Assembly (NCBI GenBank): GCA_018398765.1
Contig: JAHBMJ010005924.1
Span: forward strand, 1,865 to 54,112
Origin: Chromera velia
Taxonomy: Eukaryota > Sar > Chromeraceae
Length of the DNA: 52,248 nt
Direction: 5' to 3'
The notes under the pieces were generated by a model. The model saw only the letters and a list, made by a program, of their open reading frames with translations, was not told where the DNA came from and made no database searches. Shown here piece by piece: positions 31,522 to 42,591 of this stretch (within the stretch, counting starts at the first letter, position 1; each line of letters starts with the position of its first letter). Both the position numbers and the translations under genes were made by a program.

Positions 31522-34446
31522 CTACTGCGCATGCGTGTTCAACAACGGCGAATTCTGTGCCAGAAGAAGAATCTTCTTCGTGTACGCAGAGACGCACACG
31601 GACCGGCTGAGTGCCGTCTCTAAAGGGAACCACTGAAAGACAACAGAACTTTCGTTTTTGTCAAAAACAGAAGAAGGGTTGGCAGAGGATCCTTTAGGAT
31701 TTGTTTTCTTCCCTTTTCCACCCTTCCCCTTCTTCTCCTTACAAACCTCGGTCAGTCCTTTGCTCAGATCCCTAGACCCCCCTCGCCCACTTTCCGTCCC
31801 GCCCTGCTGTCGTTTTGCCCCCACCTTTCGTCCTTTCGTAGGCTCGCGAGTGGGCTCCTCTTCTTCTTCTGAAGAAGAGGAGAGAATCTCAATCACAGAC
31901 ACTGTGCTAGACTCAGTCTGCGACACCTTGGGCAGAGTTGAAGGGGAGGACGATGTTTCGGCGGTCTGAGAAGAAGAAGTCACCTCACCTTTCTTTTTCT
32001 TCTTTGCAGGCTGCGCTGTGGGCACGCTGTCTCCCCTCTCCTTCTCTGGAGAATCTCCGCTTGGGTTCTTCTGTTCAAGGGACTCTTGACTAAGGACGGG
32101 TCTGTCTGTTTTGTCTGCATGACCAGACTGCGGGGAGGTCTTGAGCTTCTTCTCTGCCACATTTCCGCACCCCCCTGTCTCCTTCCTTCTCTTTCCTTTG
32201 GACCGTCCTCCTCCCTCTTTTTCTTCTTCTTCAGCCTGGGGCTTTCTCTCCGTCTGACTTGCTTTCCTGTCTCTCTTCTCACAACAAATCTTTTCATCCT
32301 GCCCAATCTTCTGACTCTCTCCTTCGTCTCCCTCCAAAACACACACCTGGATTCTGTGCTCCTTGTGAGAGAAGACGTGGGGCACAATGCCGAGCGGATG
32401 GACACGGGCAGAACGGAGAGAAGAGACCAGAGACTCTGCGGACAAACCAAGAGAGGTCCCAGAAAGCCCTTCCTTCTTTTCATTCTCAGACACAGAAGAG
32501 AAGAACAAAGAATCTTCTACACTCACCCCTGCACAACCTGCTTTGATCTCCTCTTTCAACCGTGCTATCTGAGAGGCACAGAAACCCGTCTCCCCTCCCT
32601 CTGTCCCCTTTTTCTTTTTGCTTTTCTGCTCAACCTGGCCGTCACCATCATTCTCGTCGAAAGAATCACAAGGGACAGAGGGAACTTCCCACTGCCCTCC
32701 AAGAAGACCCCCCTCGGGACGGCGACGCAGCAAAACCCACAGAGGCCCCCCCTCTCTCTCCCCATCTGCATTTTCCTTCTCTTTCTTTCCCCCCCCCCCC
32801 CCCCCTCTCTCGACAGGCCTCTCTCTACTTCTGACAACAAAAACCCCCGCAACAAAAAACTCGATGGGTTTTGCCTTGGGGGCATGTTTCAGCGGGTACG
32901 CACACACTCCGGCAGGCTGAACCTTCGAACCCGACCCGGAGCCTGAAGCCGCAGCTTTCTCTCTTGATGCCCCCCCCTTCAGTTTGCCCTTCCCGCCCCC
33001 CACCTCAACGTCCTCACATTCGGGGGACACACACAGGGCACAGTCTGTCGGGTGTTCTCTTTCTCTTGAAATCCGCCCTTGCACCTCCCCTGCTGCCTTA
33101 CAGTGGGCCTGCAGGGGACAAACGTCACAGGCAGGGGAGGTGGGGGTGCACACCCGAGCACCCAACTCCATAACGGCTTGGTTCAACTCTCCCGCTGCAT
33201 GGGAAAACCTCTCCCCCCCCAAAAGTCCCGTCTCCTCGATATCTATCACACTCTCTTCCCCCTCAAGACCTAAAGACATCCTCTGTTTCGTACTCACACC
33301 GGCACGTGAATCTGCCTTTTGGGTCTCTTTCTTCCCTTCTGGCTTTATGAGGGACTCATGCATTCCTCCCAACAGACTCCGCACTGAGTTTTGGAGTCCC
33401 AGACTCCGAACTGAATTGGACACAGCGAGGAGACGGGCCCCTACTCGGAGGGCGTTACCGTCCACTGCGGGGAGGGGGGTGCCGTGACAGATGGACAGAA
33501 GGGCAGCAGCGGTATACTTTCCTATTCCAGGGAGCTTCAGAAGCTCGGCTTCGTTGCCGGGCATCCGTCCCCTGTGTCGCCTTTCCACCTCTTGTGCAGC
33601 CTTTAATAAGTTCACTGCACGGCTGTAATAGCCCAGACCAGCCCAGGCTTCCCGAACCTCATCTTCACTCGCACGGGCAAGAGAAGAGAGGGACGGCCAC
33701 CGACTCATCCACCTGAGCCAGTAGTCAACAACAGTGGTGACTTGGGTTTGTTGCAACATGACTTCGGAGATCCACACACCGTACATTTTGTTTGCATCTG
33801 AAAGGACTACAGTGGGAGGCGGGGGGTCAAGGGGCTCTTTTCCTTTTTCTTTGCCTCTAGAGCACGCAGCGGCCTGATTTGAATCTTCCTTCTCTTCACG
33901 CTCACTGCTTTTTCCTCCTTTCTTGTTCTTCTGTCCCTTGATTGCTGTGTGGTTTTTGTGGGTGAAGGGGGGAGGGTCCCCTCTCCAAGGCAGCCGTCTC
34001 CGGTTGTCTCGATACCATTGCAATAGGTCTCTGCTCATGTCATCAAGAGCTGGAGGACAAAACTCATGATAGGTCGAGGAATCCATTTGTTTTACTTTCA
34101 GCAAGATCCGCTGTCTTTTGTTTGCTGTCAAACACGTGGAGGGCAGAGAAGGAGCAGAAAGCTTTGAAGGACTCAACCACGTCGAGAGAGGAACTGGAGA
34201 AGACGGAATGGCACTCTGGAGGATGCTCACACCAAAAAAACAAAACAAAAACTGACGCATCCAGAGCTTGAAAGCATGGGAAGTGGGACGACGAAAGAAA
34301 GGTCCCGGGTGAGAATGCAGGGCTCCGAGAGAGAGGAGAGGCCCGCAGCATCCCCCGCCTCTGCATGTTTGACTGAAGTCGAACGGTAGAAGAAGTCGCC
34401 AAACAGGGACCGCGGCCCGTCTCGGGACCGACCAAAAAGCATGCAT
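31522..34446 (-). CDS. MUTYH: MutY-type adenine DNA glycosylase with long insertions
   Basis: One intronless ORF of 974 codons ending in TAG. The enzyme removes adenine mispaired with 8-oxoguanine in base-excision repair. With numbering from ATG 34446: QWYRDNRRRLPWRGD (143-157), catalytic Glu at about 228 in ISEVMLQQTQ, helix-hairpin-helix LLKLPGIGKYTAA (303-315), catalytic Asp at about 329 in VDGNALRVGAR, and a 4Fe-4S loop C433-x6-C440-x2-C443-x5-C449. The C-terminal NUDIX-like domain is recognisable from FFVAGVFVV and LLRRRPEGGLLGGQWEVPS, HVFSHKEH and, after a roughly 200-residue charged insertion, FQWFPLETAL and KKILLLA. Further insertions of about 60 and 70 residues interrupt the catalytic core. 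The insertion contains SVIEILSSSSEEEEE, resembling a SUMO-interacting motif. ATG 34086 is an alternative start; the extra 120 residues include a hydrophobic segment and may be organellar targeting. Confidence 0.92.
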   Translation of the reverse strand: MHAFWSVPRRAAVPVWRLLLPFDFSQTCRGGGCCGPLLSLGALHSHPGPFFRRPTSHAFKLWMRQFLFCFFGVSILQSAIPSSPVPLSTWLSPSKLSAPSLPSTCLTANKRQRILLKVKQMDSSTYHEFCPPALDDMSRDLLQWYRDNRRRLPWRGDPPPFTHKNHTAIKGQKNKKGGKSSEREEKEDSNQAAACSRGKEKGKEPLDPPPPTVVLSDANKMYGVWISEVMLQQTQVTTVVDYWLRWMSRWPSLSSLARASEDEVREAWAGLGYYSRAVNLLKAAQEVERRHRGRMPGNEAELLKLPGIGKYTAAALLSICHGTPLPAVDGNALRVGARLLAVSNSVRSLGLQNSVRSLLGGMHESLIKPEGKKETQKADSRAGVSTKQRMSLGLEGEESVIDIEETGLLGGERFSHAAGELNQAVMELGARVCTPTSPACDVCPLQAHCKAAGEVQGRISREREHPTDCALCVSPECEDVEVGGGKGKLKGGASREKAAASGSGSGSKVQPAGVCAYPLKHAPKAKPIEFFVAGVFVVRSRERPVERGGGGGGKKEKENADGEREGGPLWVLLRRRPEGGLLGGQWEVPSVPCDSFDENDGDGQVEQKSKKKKGTEGGETGFCASQIARLKEEIKAGCAGVSVEDSLFFSSVSENEKKEGLSGTSLGLSAESLVSSLRSARVHPLGIVPHVFSHKEHRIQVCVLEGDEGESQKIGQDEKICCEKRDRKASQTERKPQAEEEEKEGGGRSKGKRRKETGGCGNVAEKKLKTSPQSGHADKTDRPVLSQESLEQKNPSGDSPEKERGDSVPTAQPAKKKKKGEVTSSSQTAETSSSPSTLPKVSQTESSTVSVIEILSSSSEEEEEPTREPTKGRKVGAKRQQGGTESGRGGSRDLSKGLTEVCKEKKGKGGKGKKTNPKGSSANPSSVFDKNESSVVFQWFPLETALSRSVCVSAYTKKILLLAQNSPLLNTHAQ

Positions 34447-34509
34447 GCAGGGCAGGGCCGAAATGACCTATAGCCGCGGGATTCGGCCCAAGCAGGGACC
34501 GACCAAAAG
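34410..34509. repeat. GGGACCGACCAAA repeat at the MutY 5' end
   Basis: 34478-34509 reads GGGATTCGGCCCAAGCAGGG followed by ACCGACCAAAAG; a partial copy (GGGACCGACCAAAAA) is at 34424-34438. Closely similar copies are at 49901-49940 and 49966-49995. The copies flank the putative MutY start, so this is either a promoter element or an interspersed repeat. Confidence 0.6.
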
Positions 34510-36819
34510 AACAGAAACCCAGAAGGCCGAAAGAGATGCACTGATTGCAACATGATTGCAACAATGCAGATCGACACATGCATGTGCAGACAGAGCAGCT
34601 TGTATAACATAGCTTGACGGTATATAGTCTCTTCAGGGTGGAATCTGAGTGGTTTTAAAAGAGTGACAAAGATTCAGACTAGGATTCAGAAGTATGATCA
34701 TCTGTTCGTCCAGCTAGAATACCTATTTCTAAGTTTGTGACGGAACAAGAGGCACTGACAGACTACCATATATCAGTCAGTAGCCAAGCTGCGTTCAACT
34801 TTGAGCGCCTGATAGGTTTACGCTCAGCTGTTCTCGTAAAAGAAGTAAAGCACCAGGGTTTCGGTAAAACTCTGTAGTCTTGCGGAAAAGGTTTATAAGT
34901 GTACAGTCCTGCAGTACTAAAGATTTTACGGTTTTCTTCAGTAGCTAAAATGACCTTCCCACTCCATACACTCTTTTAATATAAATCTCTGTCTTCTTCA
35001 TCTTTTCTAAAGTCTATCTAAGACTTCGGTCAGCAGCTTGTGGAAGGGATTTGGGGGCTAAAAAATATTTTGCTTATCCCACCTGGTTGGATAAAGGGGG
35101 GGGGGGGTAGTCCACAGCAGATCGATTCACGGTCAAATGTGGCGGCGCCCATAGTTGGATAAGCATGACCCATGCGGCGGTGCCTGTGGGACCCGAGAGG
35201 GGNGGGGTCAGCGAAGCTTCTAGCGAAGTTTATCCAACCAGGTGGGAATCGTGGGATAAGAGAATTATTTTTCAGCCCCTTTCGGGCAGCCAGCCCAACA
35301 AGGGAGCCTTTTTAGTCAGCAGCCTACAGTAAGAGAAGCGTTTGGATAGCCACAGCAAGAGTTAGTCTTCGGCCAGCCTGCTAGGATTGTTTGGACAGCC
35401 CGCTCAATAGGTGGGTGGTTTGGTGTTTAGACAGCAGCCTCAGTAGGGCGGTATGTTCAGGGGAACATAACCCCAGCAGCAGTAGGGTAGACTTTTTAAA
35501 GGATAACAACCTGGGCTATTTATCCAGAAAGAGGGTGCTTTCGGACAAACCAGGGGAGCGTTTGGTCCCGCCCTTTTCTCTTCTCCTCTGATGCGTACGA
35601 GCTTTGTCCGGGGGAAGGGGATGAGGAGAAGGCAGATTGAATCTGACGTGCAGCCTAGCCACGAGGCTCAGTACATCCCGATACAGCCAGCTCCTTTAGA
35701 CCATCCTCTGGATCTGCTTGAGATTATCAAGGAAAGGGGATCTGACAAGCAGAGCATCTCCGCCTAGATCTCCGCAAAGAGCGCTCATGTTGTCTTTGAG
35801 GGTTGACAATGTTCTCTCGAAGAGTATAACCCCCTCACTGACTATGTCCTCATTGCCGGTCCACAATAGTCTACAAGAGCTTCTCCAAAACAGCACCGAG
35901 GGTGTAGGTGATGGAAGAGAAGGAGTCTTAAAGGTTCTTGAAAGTCAGTTCGTTTTGTATTGGTCCTCCAACAACAAGCTGTGGGAGACCTTCTGACAGG
36001 GGTATGACACTCCGGAGATTTATCCCCCTGGTATCGCTATAGTAAAAATAAATAATGCCTAGCATTTTTATAGCATCAAAATTAGTACAGTTTCAGCAGT
36101 TCATTATTTTAACAATAAAAGTAATTAAATTGACTTGTAATAAAGAGATATATGGGTATGCATGACCTGAGATATCGATCAGACATCAATCTCGTCATCT
36201 TTTTATTATCTAACCAAATTTTTCATCAATATTTGCCTAAATGGCTATGGGTTTGTTTCTGCATGACCGCATGATCGACAGTTAGTTCGATGCTGCATGC
36301 ACGTCGCTGCCGGCCGTTGTCATATAAGTTCATCTTTTATGCACCCTTGTCGTTCTTTTGTTGATCGTTGTAAAATATTGTAAATGAGAGACGCCTTGAA
36401 CCGTCCTGAACTTTCCAGAAGTTAGTATCGATCTATATATTCGTTTAATCAAGCTTACATCACTCTAAACAATTAGTTTAAAACAATTTTATCTTCTACG
36501 TACTGTTGTACTATGTATTATCATAGATGTTACTATGAAACATACTAAGAAAATTCTGTAGCATTTTTTTTCGTTTGCTAAAATAATGCCTAGTATTGTT
36601 TTTTAATTTTTTTAAAAAAAATTCTTAGTATTTTAATAGTATTTACCCAGATTGCCCTAAAGTATGCAGAGCATCTATCATAGTAGTTTGTCTGTCTAAA
36701 CAGGGCAAACTGTGGACTATATCCTCGTTGCCGGTTTACAAGAGCTTCTCCAAGACTTGTCACAGCGGAGTGGGTACAAGTGATGGAAGAGAAGGAGCCT
36801 TGAAGGTTTTTAATGAGCT
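34510..36819. other. Gene-free stretch with MITE and duplicated segment
   Basis: AT-rich intergenic DNA. It contains a MITE (35053-35279) and two diverged direct copies of one segment (about 35829-35942 and 36708-36813, sharing ACAAGAGCTTCTCCAA and GTGATGGAAGAGAAGGAG). The second copy is interrupted by the LTR retrotransposon. One undetermined base is at 35203. No gene supported. Confidence 0.6.
35053..35279. mobile_element. MITE with about 40-bp inverted termini
   Basis: The left end GGGGGCTAAAAAATATTTT and its continuation TTATCCCACCTGGTTGGATA reappear inverted at about 35229-35279, with a short insertion in the right arm. The interior includes a G run of about 13 and an undetermined base. 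TTT flanks both ends, a possible 3-bp duplication, weak because the region is T-rich. No coding capacity. Confidence 0.7.
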
Positions 36820-37056
36820 TGTCAGATCGATTATCCTGCGGCCGGTGCACGTCTGCTGGGCCCAGGTCCGGCGCCTTTACGGGCTGCGATGCATGTGAAT
36901 GTATGAATGACGAATTCTGTGAAAGCATGCCAATCTCTCATCGATTGGCCTGCTCTAATGGTTGAAAACTGTTGAGGGGAGATCGTTTCTTGTCTCTCCT
37001 GTGTGACAGACTTTCTGTATAAAATCTTATACCCTCAGTTCATCACTTATTCTACA
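36820..37056 (+). repeat. 5' LTR
   Basis: 237 bp, TG...CA termini. It differs from the 3' LTR at about 34 positions by hand count, nearly all transitions. A TATAAAAT sequence at 37018-37025 might be the promoter box. Confidence 0.93.
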
Positions 37057-37156
37057 TGTGGTGCATCTGAAGCGGGCACGAACTGACGTACACAGGCGTA
37101 TGCAGATACCTGTTCCTCTTGTCTGGTCTCCAAAGTTTTCGGTTTCTTCAGTCACG

Positions 37157-38347
37157 ATGGGGGACAACGAACATTCCCAAGAGTTCCTTCTCCGTTCCTT
37201 TCCGAAGATGGACTAGGTTACACCAGTTAAAAACGTTGCCCACTTTCAGTTTTGGCAGGTTGGCTATGAGATGCTTGCAGATTTCAATTTCTCAGACATT
37301 GAGGATAAGGAGAGGAAGAATAAGTCCGTGAAGACTTCTCTTGTCCTGGCTGCCCAGAAGGGCGACTTCCAGCAGATGGTTATGGATATCCAGAAGCTGG
37401 ACTAGGCGGGATTCTGTGGATTCGATTTGTTTGCCGAACTCAAGCGGCAGTACAATGAGAATATCGCAGTGGAGAAGAACGCCGAGCGTCAAAAGCACAG
37501 AGGACTGGAGAGGAAGTAGGGAAAAGAACTTAACGACGCAGTTAACAAGCAGGGGCGTCAGGTCTTCTCTTACCAGTGTATTGGTTATGACCCTCCCAAC
37601 ACTGCAAAGAAGGAGACCATTAAGCAGCTCATGGCAGAGAGTGAATTTGACCAGGTGCTCACCGCTGCCATTATGATCAAGATCATCCTCTCTCTCTTTG
37701 GTATCAAGTCCTCTATGTTTAGCTAGATGTTTGGTGATGCCGTCTCCGCATCTACCAGAACAACAGGAGGCGTGTTTTCGGTATCCTCGCCCCGCTTCGG
37801 TGTTTCTCCTTCTGCCTCCTCTGGGCAGCAGGTCCAGATCGCTGCTGATCCCCAAATCAAGATGGAGGACATCAATTACAACGGTATCTCTTATGAGCTG
37901 TTGGCCACTCTGGCTAAGACCATTGGTCCTGTGAAGAAGCTGAGGAAGGTGAGGAAGAGGGGTCATAGGCAGAGTGAGAGGGACAGCGTATCTAGAGTGA
38001 AAGAGAAGGAGAATGCATAACAGGCTACCAGGAGGGGTCGTTCTCCTTCCCGCGGCGGTCAGAACAGCTCGTCCAGGTCCTGTTTTCGACCTCCTCCTCA
38101 GTCTTATTCTGCCCCCAAGAAGCGGGACTGTCCCAACTGCGGTTTTGAGCATGGCTCCAAGGCTGAGGACTGCTACACCTTCAAGAAGAAGTGCAACTAC
38201 GAGCTATACGGGAAGAAGAGACACTTTGAGAGGATGTGTCACAAGAAGAAAGCCGATGAGGGGAAAGCCGGGGGCTCTGGGTCCTTGTCTTCCTCATCAA
38301 ACTAGACCTGTCAGGCCAGTGGTCAGCCACCAGCGCAGGGGGGATCT
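37157..38347 (+). pseudogene. copia gag with zinc knuckle
   Basis: One frame from ATG 37157 reads continuously for about 390 codons if TAG at 37214, 37403, 37517, 37724 and 38303 and TAA at 38018 are ignored. The content is typical of a copia nucleocapsid: a helical capsid-like region, then a basic RS-rich region and a cysteine cluster (CPNCGFEHGSKAEDC followed by KKRHFERMCHKK), which is a zinc-knuckle relative with one altered ligand. After about 38340 the homology continues in the +1 frame, which may be natural frameshifting or decay. Confidence 0.8.
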
Positions 38348-39948
38348 TTCTCTTTCTGTACCGGTGCTGCCTAGGGGTTGTGGTAGGGGTAGTGAGGAGA
38401 GAGAGAAGGCAGGATCTGCAAAGAAAAGACAGAGAAAGTCTTGTTTAAAGCATGTTCTTTCCCTTTTTGTCAATTCCAGCAATACCTTTAGTTTGGTTTC
38501 TCCCCCTATCGCTGCTGTCTACTCTGTGTTTACGTATGACAAAGTGAAAGTGTTTGACATTGTTCATTCCGACGTAGTCCTCACCACGTGTCAAATCACA
38601 CTTCTGCACCTGCCGGTCTTTGATGTAAATCGGGGCGTCTGGAGGACAACGCGTGAAGAGGCGGCGGTAAGTGATGAAATCGATCATTCTTTGCTTTCTG
38701 CCAGCAAGAAGCATCTTAATTTGGAGGAAGGAAGTGGCTACGTTTGGTTAGAGGATGTGAACAGAAAAAAGTTTTCTGCACGGGTGGTTGGAAAAGACTC
38801 TTTGCCTCTTTTGTTTTTGAATGATTCTGAAAGAAAAGGAGAGAGTGTTTGACCTTCTGCAGTGAGGAAGTCTGATCATGGGTGTAAGCATGTTCGCTTC
38901 TCTAAGCCTCTTCCTTCTTACTCAAAGGAAAAGGCCGAAGCACATGCAAAAAAGCACAGCGATCCAGACAATGAGAAGAGAAAGAAAACAGAAGAAAGAT
39001 TGCATCATCTCCGGGTGTCTGTGGATGCAGATAAGTGTGCAAACCTTGTGAAGCTATTACATCACAGAATCTCTGATATTGTCATACCGTGGATAAGCGT
39101 CTGAGAAAGACACTGTATAAGAAAGGAATTGATGTGTCCTTATATCAGTGTCAACAAGTGGGTGAAGAGTGCAATGCATGTATCAGAGTGAATGCGCATG
39201 CATGGAGTGTGCCCGTTTATGGTGTGTCTTCGCATGTGAGTGAGTTTAATAATAGAATCATTCATTACTTGACGAAGGTGAAAGTTCGGGGGGTGGGGGG
39301 TGTTTTCTGGATTTCTATTATTGTTGATAAAGCAACAAGGAAGGTTAACTTGATGGTAATTAGAAAGAGATAGATGGCTGTGCACCACCTGATCCACTGG
39401 ACAAGAAAGTTTGAACACTTGGAAAAAGCAAAACCAAATATTGTCTCTTCAGATAATGGGAGGGAATTCATTTCTGCCTCTTATAAGCGATTTTGCAGAC
39501 AAGAAGGCATCGAGCAGGACTTCGGCGCACCATACACTCCCAAGAGTCAAAGTCTTGTAGAGTGGGTGAATGCAACCGTCAAGTCTGTCCTCTGCAAGCT
39601 CTTCTTGTCTGTCCCAGTCCCTACCTACCTCTGGCCTTCCTTTCTGCAAGGGATGGCTCAGTAGCTGTGTGAGACGGTCCACTCCCACACAGGCAAGTCT
39701 CCTGACTCTGTTGTCTTTTCAGAGAGTCCGGGGGTGTCTTTTATGACTGTGGGAGACAAGGTGCGCTTTGTCGACAGAGCACCAGAGACGCAGGAAGGTT
39801 TTGAGCCAAGGAGGGAGATTGGTTGGTTCGGGAGAGTGCTCTCTTTGAAGGCCGTCTCCGTTGTTATAAAGCGCAAAGTGGGGCCCCCGGTGGCAGACGG
39901 TTTGTATCCATCCCTCTCGAGTCCGTCTCTACTAGTGGGTCGGTGAGT
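38348..39948 (+). pseudogene. copia pol 5' part: protease region and integrase
   Basis: 38348-39085 lies in one frame with a TGA at 38850; a protease motif is not clearly visible. From about 39085 the frame changes, and a pre-integrase Cys cluster (CQQVGEECNAC) is followed by the integrase core: SSDNGREF and later SLVEWVNATVKS hold the second Asp and the Glu of the DDE triad, with PYTPKSQS between. TAG codons interrupt at 39371 and 39662. The first Asp region (around IIVDKATRK) is degenerate. Confidence 0.8.
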
Positions 39949-40771
39949 GCTCGTCCAATTCTGCCTCAACCGAGGCCCCTGATGATTCCAATAGGTCCAA
40001 CAGGGGTTCTGAATAGGGGGAGGAGAGCAGTGATGCCTTTGATCTTGTGTCGAAACGAGAAGGAAGAGTGGAGATCGAGAGATTTGATAAGGGGGCAGTC
40101 ATTGTTGAGGCAGATATAGAGGTCCCGCCTCCCACTGAGGGGGGGGAAGAGAGAAAAGGCCTCATTGTTCGGCAGTCCAAGGGTGTGTGGTTTCCTGTAC
40201 AGGTCGTTCGACAGTTGAAGAGACGGATTGAGGTTATGGCCCTGAAGCCCAACTCTTCCGGCATGGGATGGGAGAAGAAGAGTTTGATGGAGGTTGATGA
40301 TAGGAAGGGTGACGAGATCCTTGAGACTTTCCGTTTCTCCGAAGGGATGCAAATCTCCGAAGATGTCATTTTTCATGTTTGGGGGGGGCAAAAGGGTTCA
40401 GAGGATGCTTTTAATTCCGGGAGAAGGGGCCCGCGTTCCTGACGAGGCTGCTTGGCTTCCAGGCATCAAAAAAGAAGAGGAGGACGATGGAATCGAGCGC
40501 GTTTCTATTGATCTTGATGATTCTTTATTTAGAGAGAACGCCCTTCCCGAGCTAGGAGTTCAGAGATGAGGGGGATGAAGAAAAGAAGAGTTGCACTGTA
40601 TGTACTCATGAACCATTGGTTCACATTTTGGTTATGAGCTGCCAAAAATTCATTTATAGGCAAAAAGTCTTCTTCTGAGGGGTGAAAACCCCCCTAAAAC
40701 TACGCTAAAACCCCCTTTAAAAACCATAAAATTCATTTTTCAAAGAGACTCTGCCAAAAATTCAGGAGTGT

Positions 40772-42576
40772 ATGCAGGGTGAGAAGAGTGAGTATGCTAA
40801 GCCTCAGGCTGTCTCCTTGTTTCCTAACACAGAAAGAGAGATGGCCTCATATGCTTGTCTCAATCGGAAAGCACGCCGTCAGAAGATACGTGCATTGAGA
40901 AAGAGAAGGCGGCAAGAGGCAGAGAAGGCGGCTGCTGAGAGGCTTGACCGAGCCCTGTCTGTTGTGCTCAAGTTACTTCAACATGAAGAGAATGCCACGA
41001 AACGGCACCTAACAGCAATAGATTAAGAGATCCGTGCGGGGTTGTTTAGAGAGAGCAATGAGAAAAAGTTCCGTCGTTAGCTTGAGTGTGGGGTATTCAG
41101 TCTTGACGAGATCTTGTCTCGTGAAGACGCCCAACAGAAGGGAGTCAAGCCTTTCACTCTCCGCATGGTTAGAACTTGGAAGCCGAAAAATGGAGAGAGA
41201 GTTCCAAAGAGTTGTCTGGTCGTGAGGGGGTTCGAAGACAAGCATTCCCTGCTAGAGATCTACTCTGGCACTGCAGATTCAGGCCTTGTGAGGGCAGCAC
41301 TCAAGGGTTGCAGGCTGCCAAGACAGGTGTGACGACTGCATTCCTCCAGTGCCCGTACAGTGATGAAAACGTCTGGCTCCATCTACCAGATGACTTGCCC
41401 TTTCATATGATTCTGTAGCTGAGAGGGGGGTTAGTTGTTCGCATCGTGAAAACAGCCTACGGGCTGAAAGATGCCCCTCGCAGGTACACCCAATTTTTTA
41501 AGAATTCTGTTGCTGGGAAGGAAGGGTGGAAGGAGGTAAGCGAGAGCATTCTCGTTAAGCGCAACCGGAGTGGTAAGCCGATCGCTCTGCTCATTATGCA
41601 CGTGGACGATCTCTTTATTTTCGCTGTAGACGCTGTATTACTACTAAGAGAGATTTGGTCTCTGCAGAAGCATATAAAGACCGATGAACCAGAGAGGATG
41701 GATGATGGGGCTCTCCATGCCTACTGCGGTCTGTCTGCTTGCATGTTCGGGGGTGAGTTGCTCTGGGATTAGGGGCAGTATATGCAGAACATCTGTATAG
41801 AGATCGAGGAAAAGGAAGAACGTCTGACTGATAGAGATTTTATAGATATTGCTGAGGGAGAGATTGATCCCTCCCTGTAGACAGAGCATCAAGAGAAGGT
41901 AGAAAAGCTTGGATGGATGGTGAAGTCACAGCCACATCTTTCTTTCTTGTTTTCTGCTCTGTCCAGACACAATACGAAGCCATCCCACAAGTTCCTGTGT
42001 GCTGTTGACAAAGCGTTCCGTTACGCCAAGTCGACAGTCCGTCCCCTCCGTCTGCATTCGTTGAAGAAGGAGGAGAGACCCGTCTTGCTTAGCTGAGTCG
42101 ATGCGTCTTACTACAGAGACAAGAAAGAGGGGCGCAAAGGGATGGAGTTTCAGTTGGTAGGTGAGTCTGCCCTCGCTGGTGATATCACTCAACTTAACTA
42201 CGACAACACAGTCATGTGGAGGTCGGAAAAAGAGGGGAGGAAGCTTGACAGCACCACTGTTGCAGAGCTGTTAGCTTTTAAGGATGGATGCAAGGAGATT
42301 TACCACTATAGGGACTTGGTGAAGTCTTTTTGGGGGGTGAATCCTCTTATTGTTATCTTGACTGACTCCCAGCCTCTTGTCTTTCAGTTAAGAAGTAGAC
42401 TGTATGCGTCAGAGCCTCATTTCCAAGATGAGTTAAAACTTGTGATTGAGATGTTAGGAGAACTGAAAGCTGAGATACATTGGGTGCCGACTGGTGCGTG
42501 GCACGCAAACAGACAGACGAAGTTTTTGAGGGCTTCAATGGACGATCAATCTTTGCATGAATGCATACATACATGA
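40772..42576 (+). pseudogene. copia pol 3' part: reverse transcriptase and RNase H
   Basis: Reverse transcriptase motifs are [31 protein letters not shown] and the catalytic HVDDLFIF (in place of YVDD). A single-base loss near 41330 removes the expected Asp before VTTAFLQ and shifts frame. RNase H follows: VDASYY, TVAELLA, LTDSQPL and WVPTGAWHANRQTKFL, ending at TGA 42574-42576 just before the purine tract. Internal stops: TAG at 41416, 41770 and 41878, TGA at 42094. The TAG at 41770 falls where copia elements usually have Gln in the motif before a QYMQNI-like segment. Confidence 0.85.
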
Positions 42577-42591
42577 TTCATGGGGGGTGAT

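Noticed and set aside
31522-34446. Idea that the host nucleus reads TAG and TAA as Gln
   Set aside because: Long host ORFs (MutY, both Cys/His-repeat genes, the coiled-coil gene) contain no internal TAG or TAA, and MutY ends in TAG right after its last conserved motif; only the decayed retroelement has them.
37060-37077. Exact tRNA identity of the retrotransposon primer binding site
   Set aside because: TGGTGCATCTGAAGCGGG complements a plausible tRNA 3' end, but the implied T-arm spacing is one base off, so no tRNA is named.
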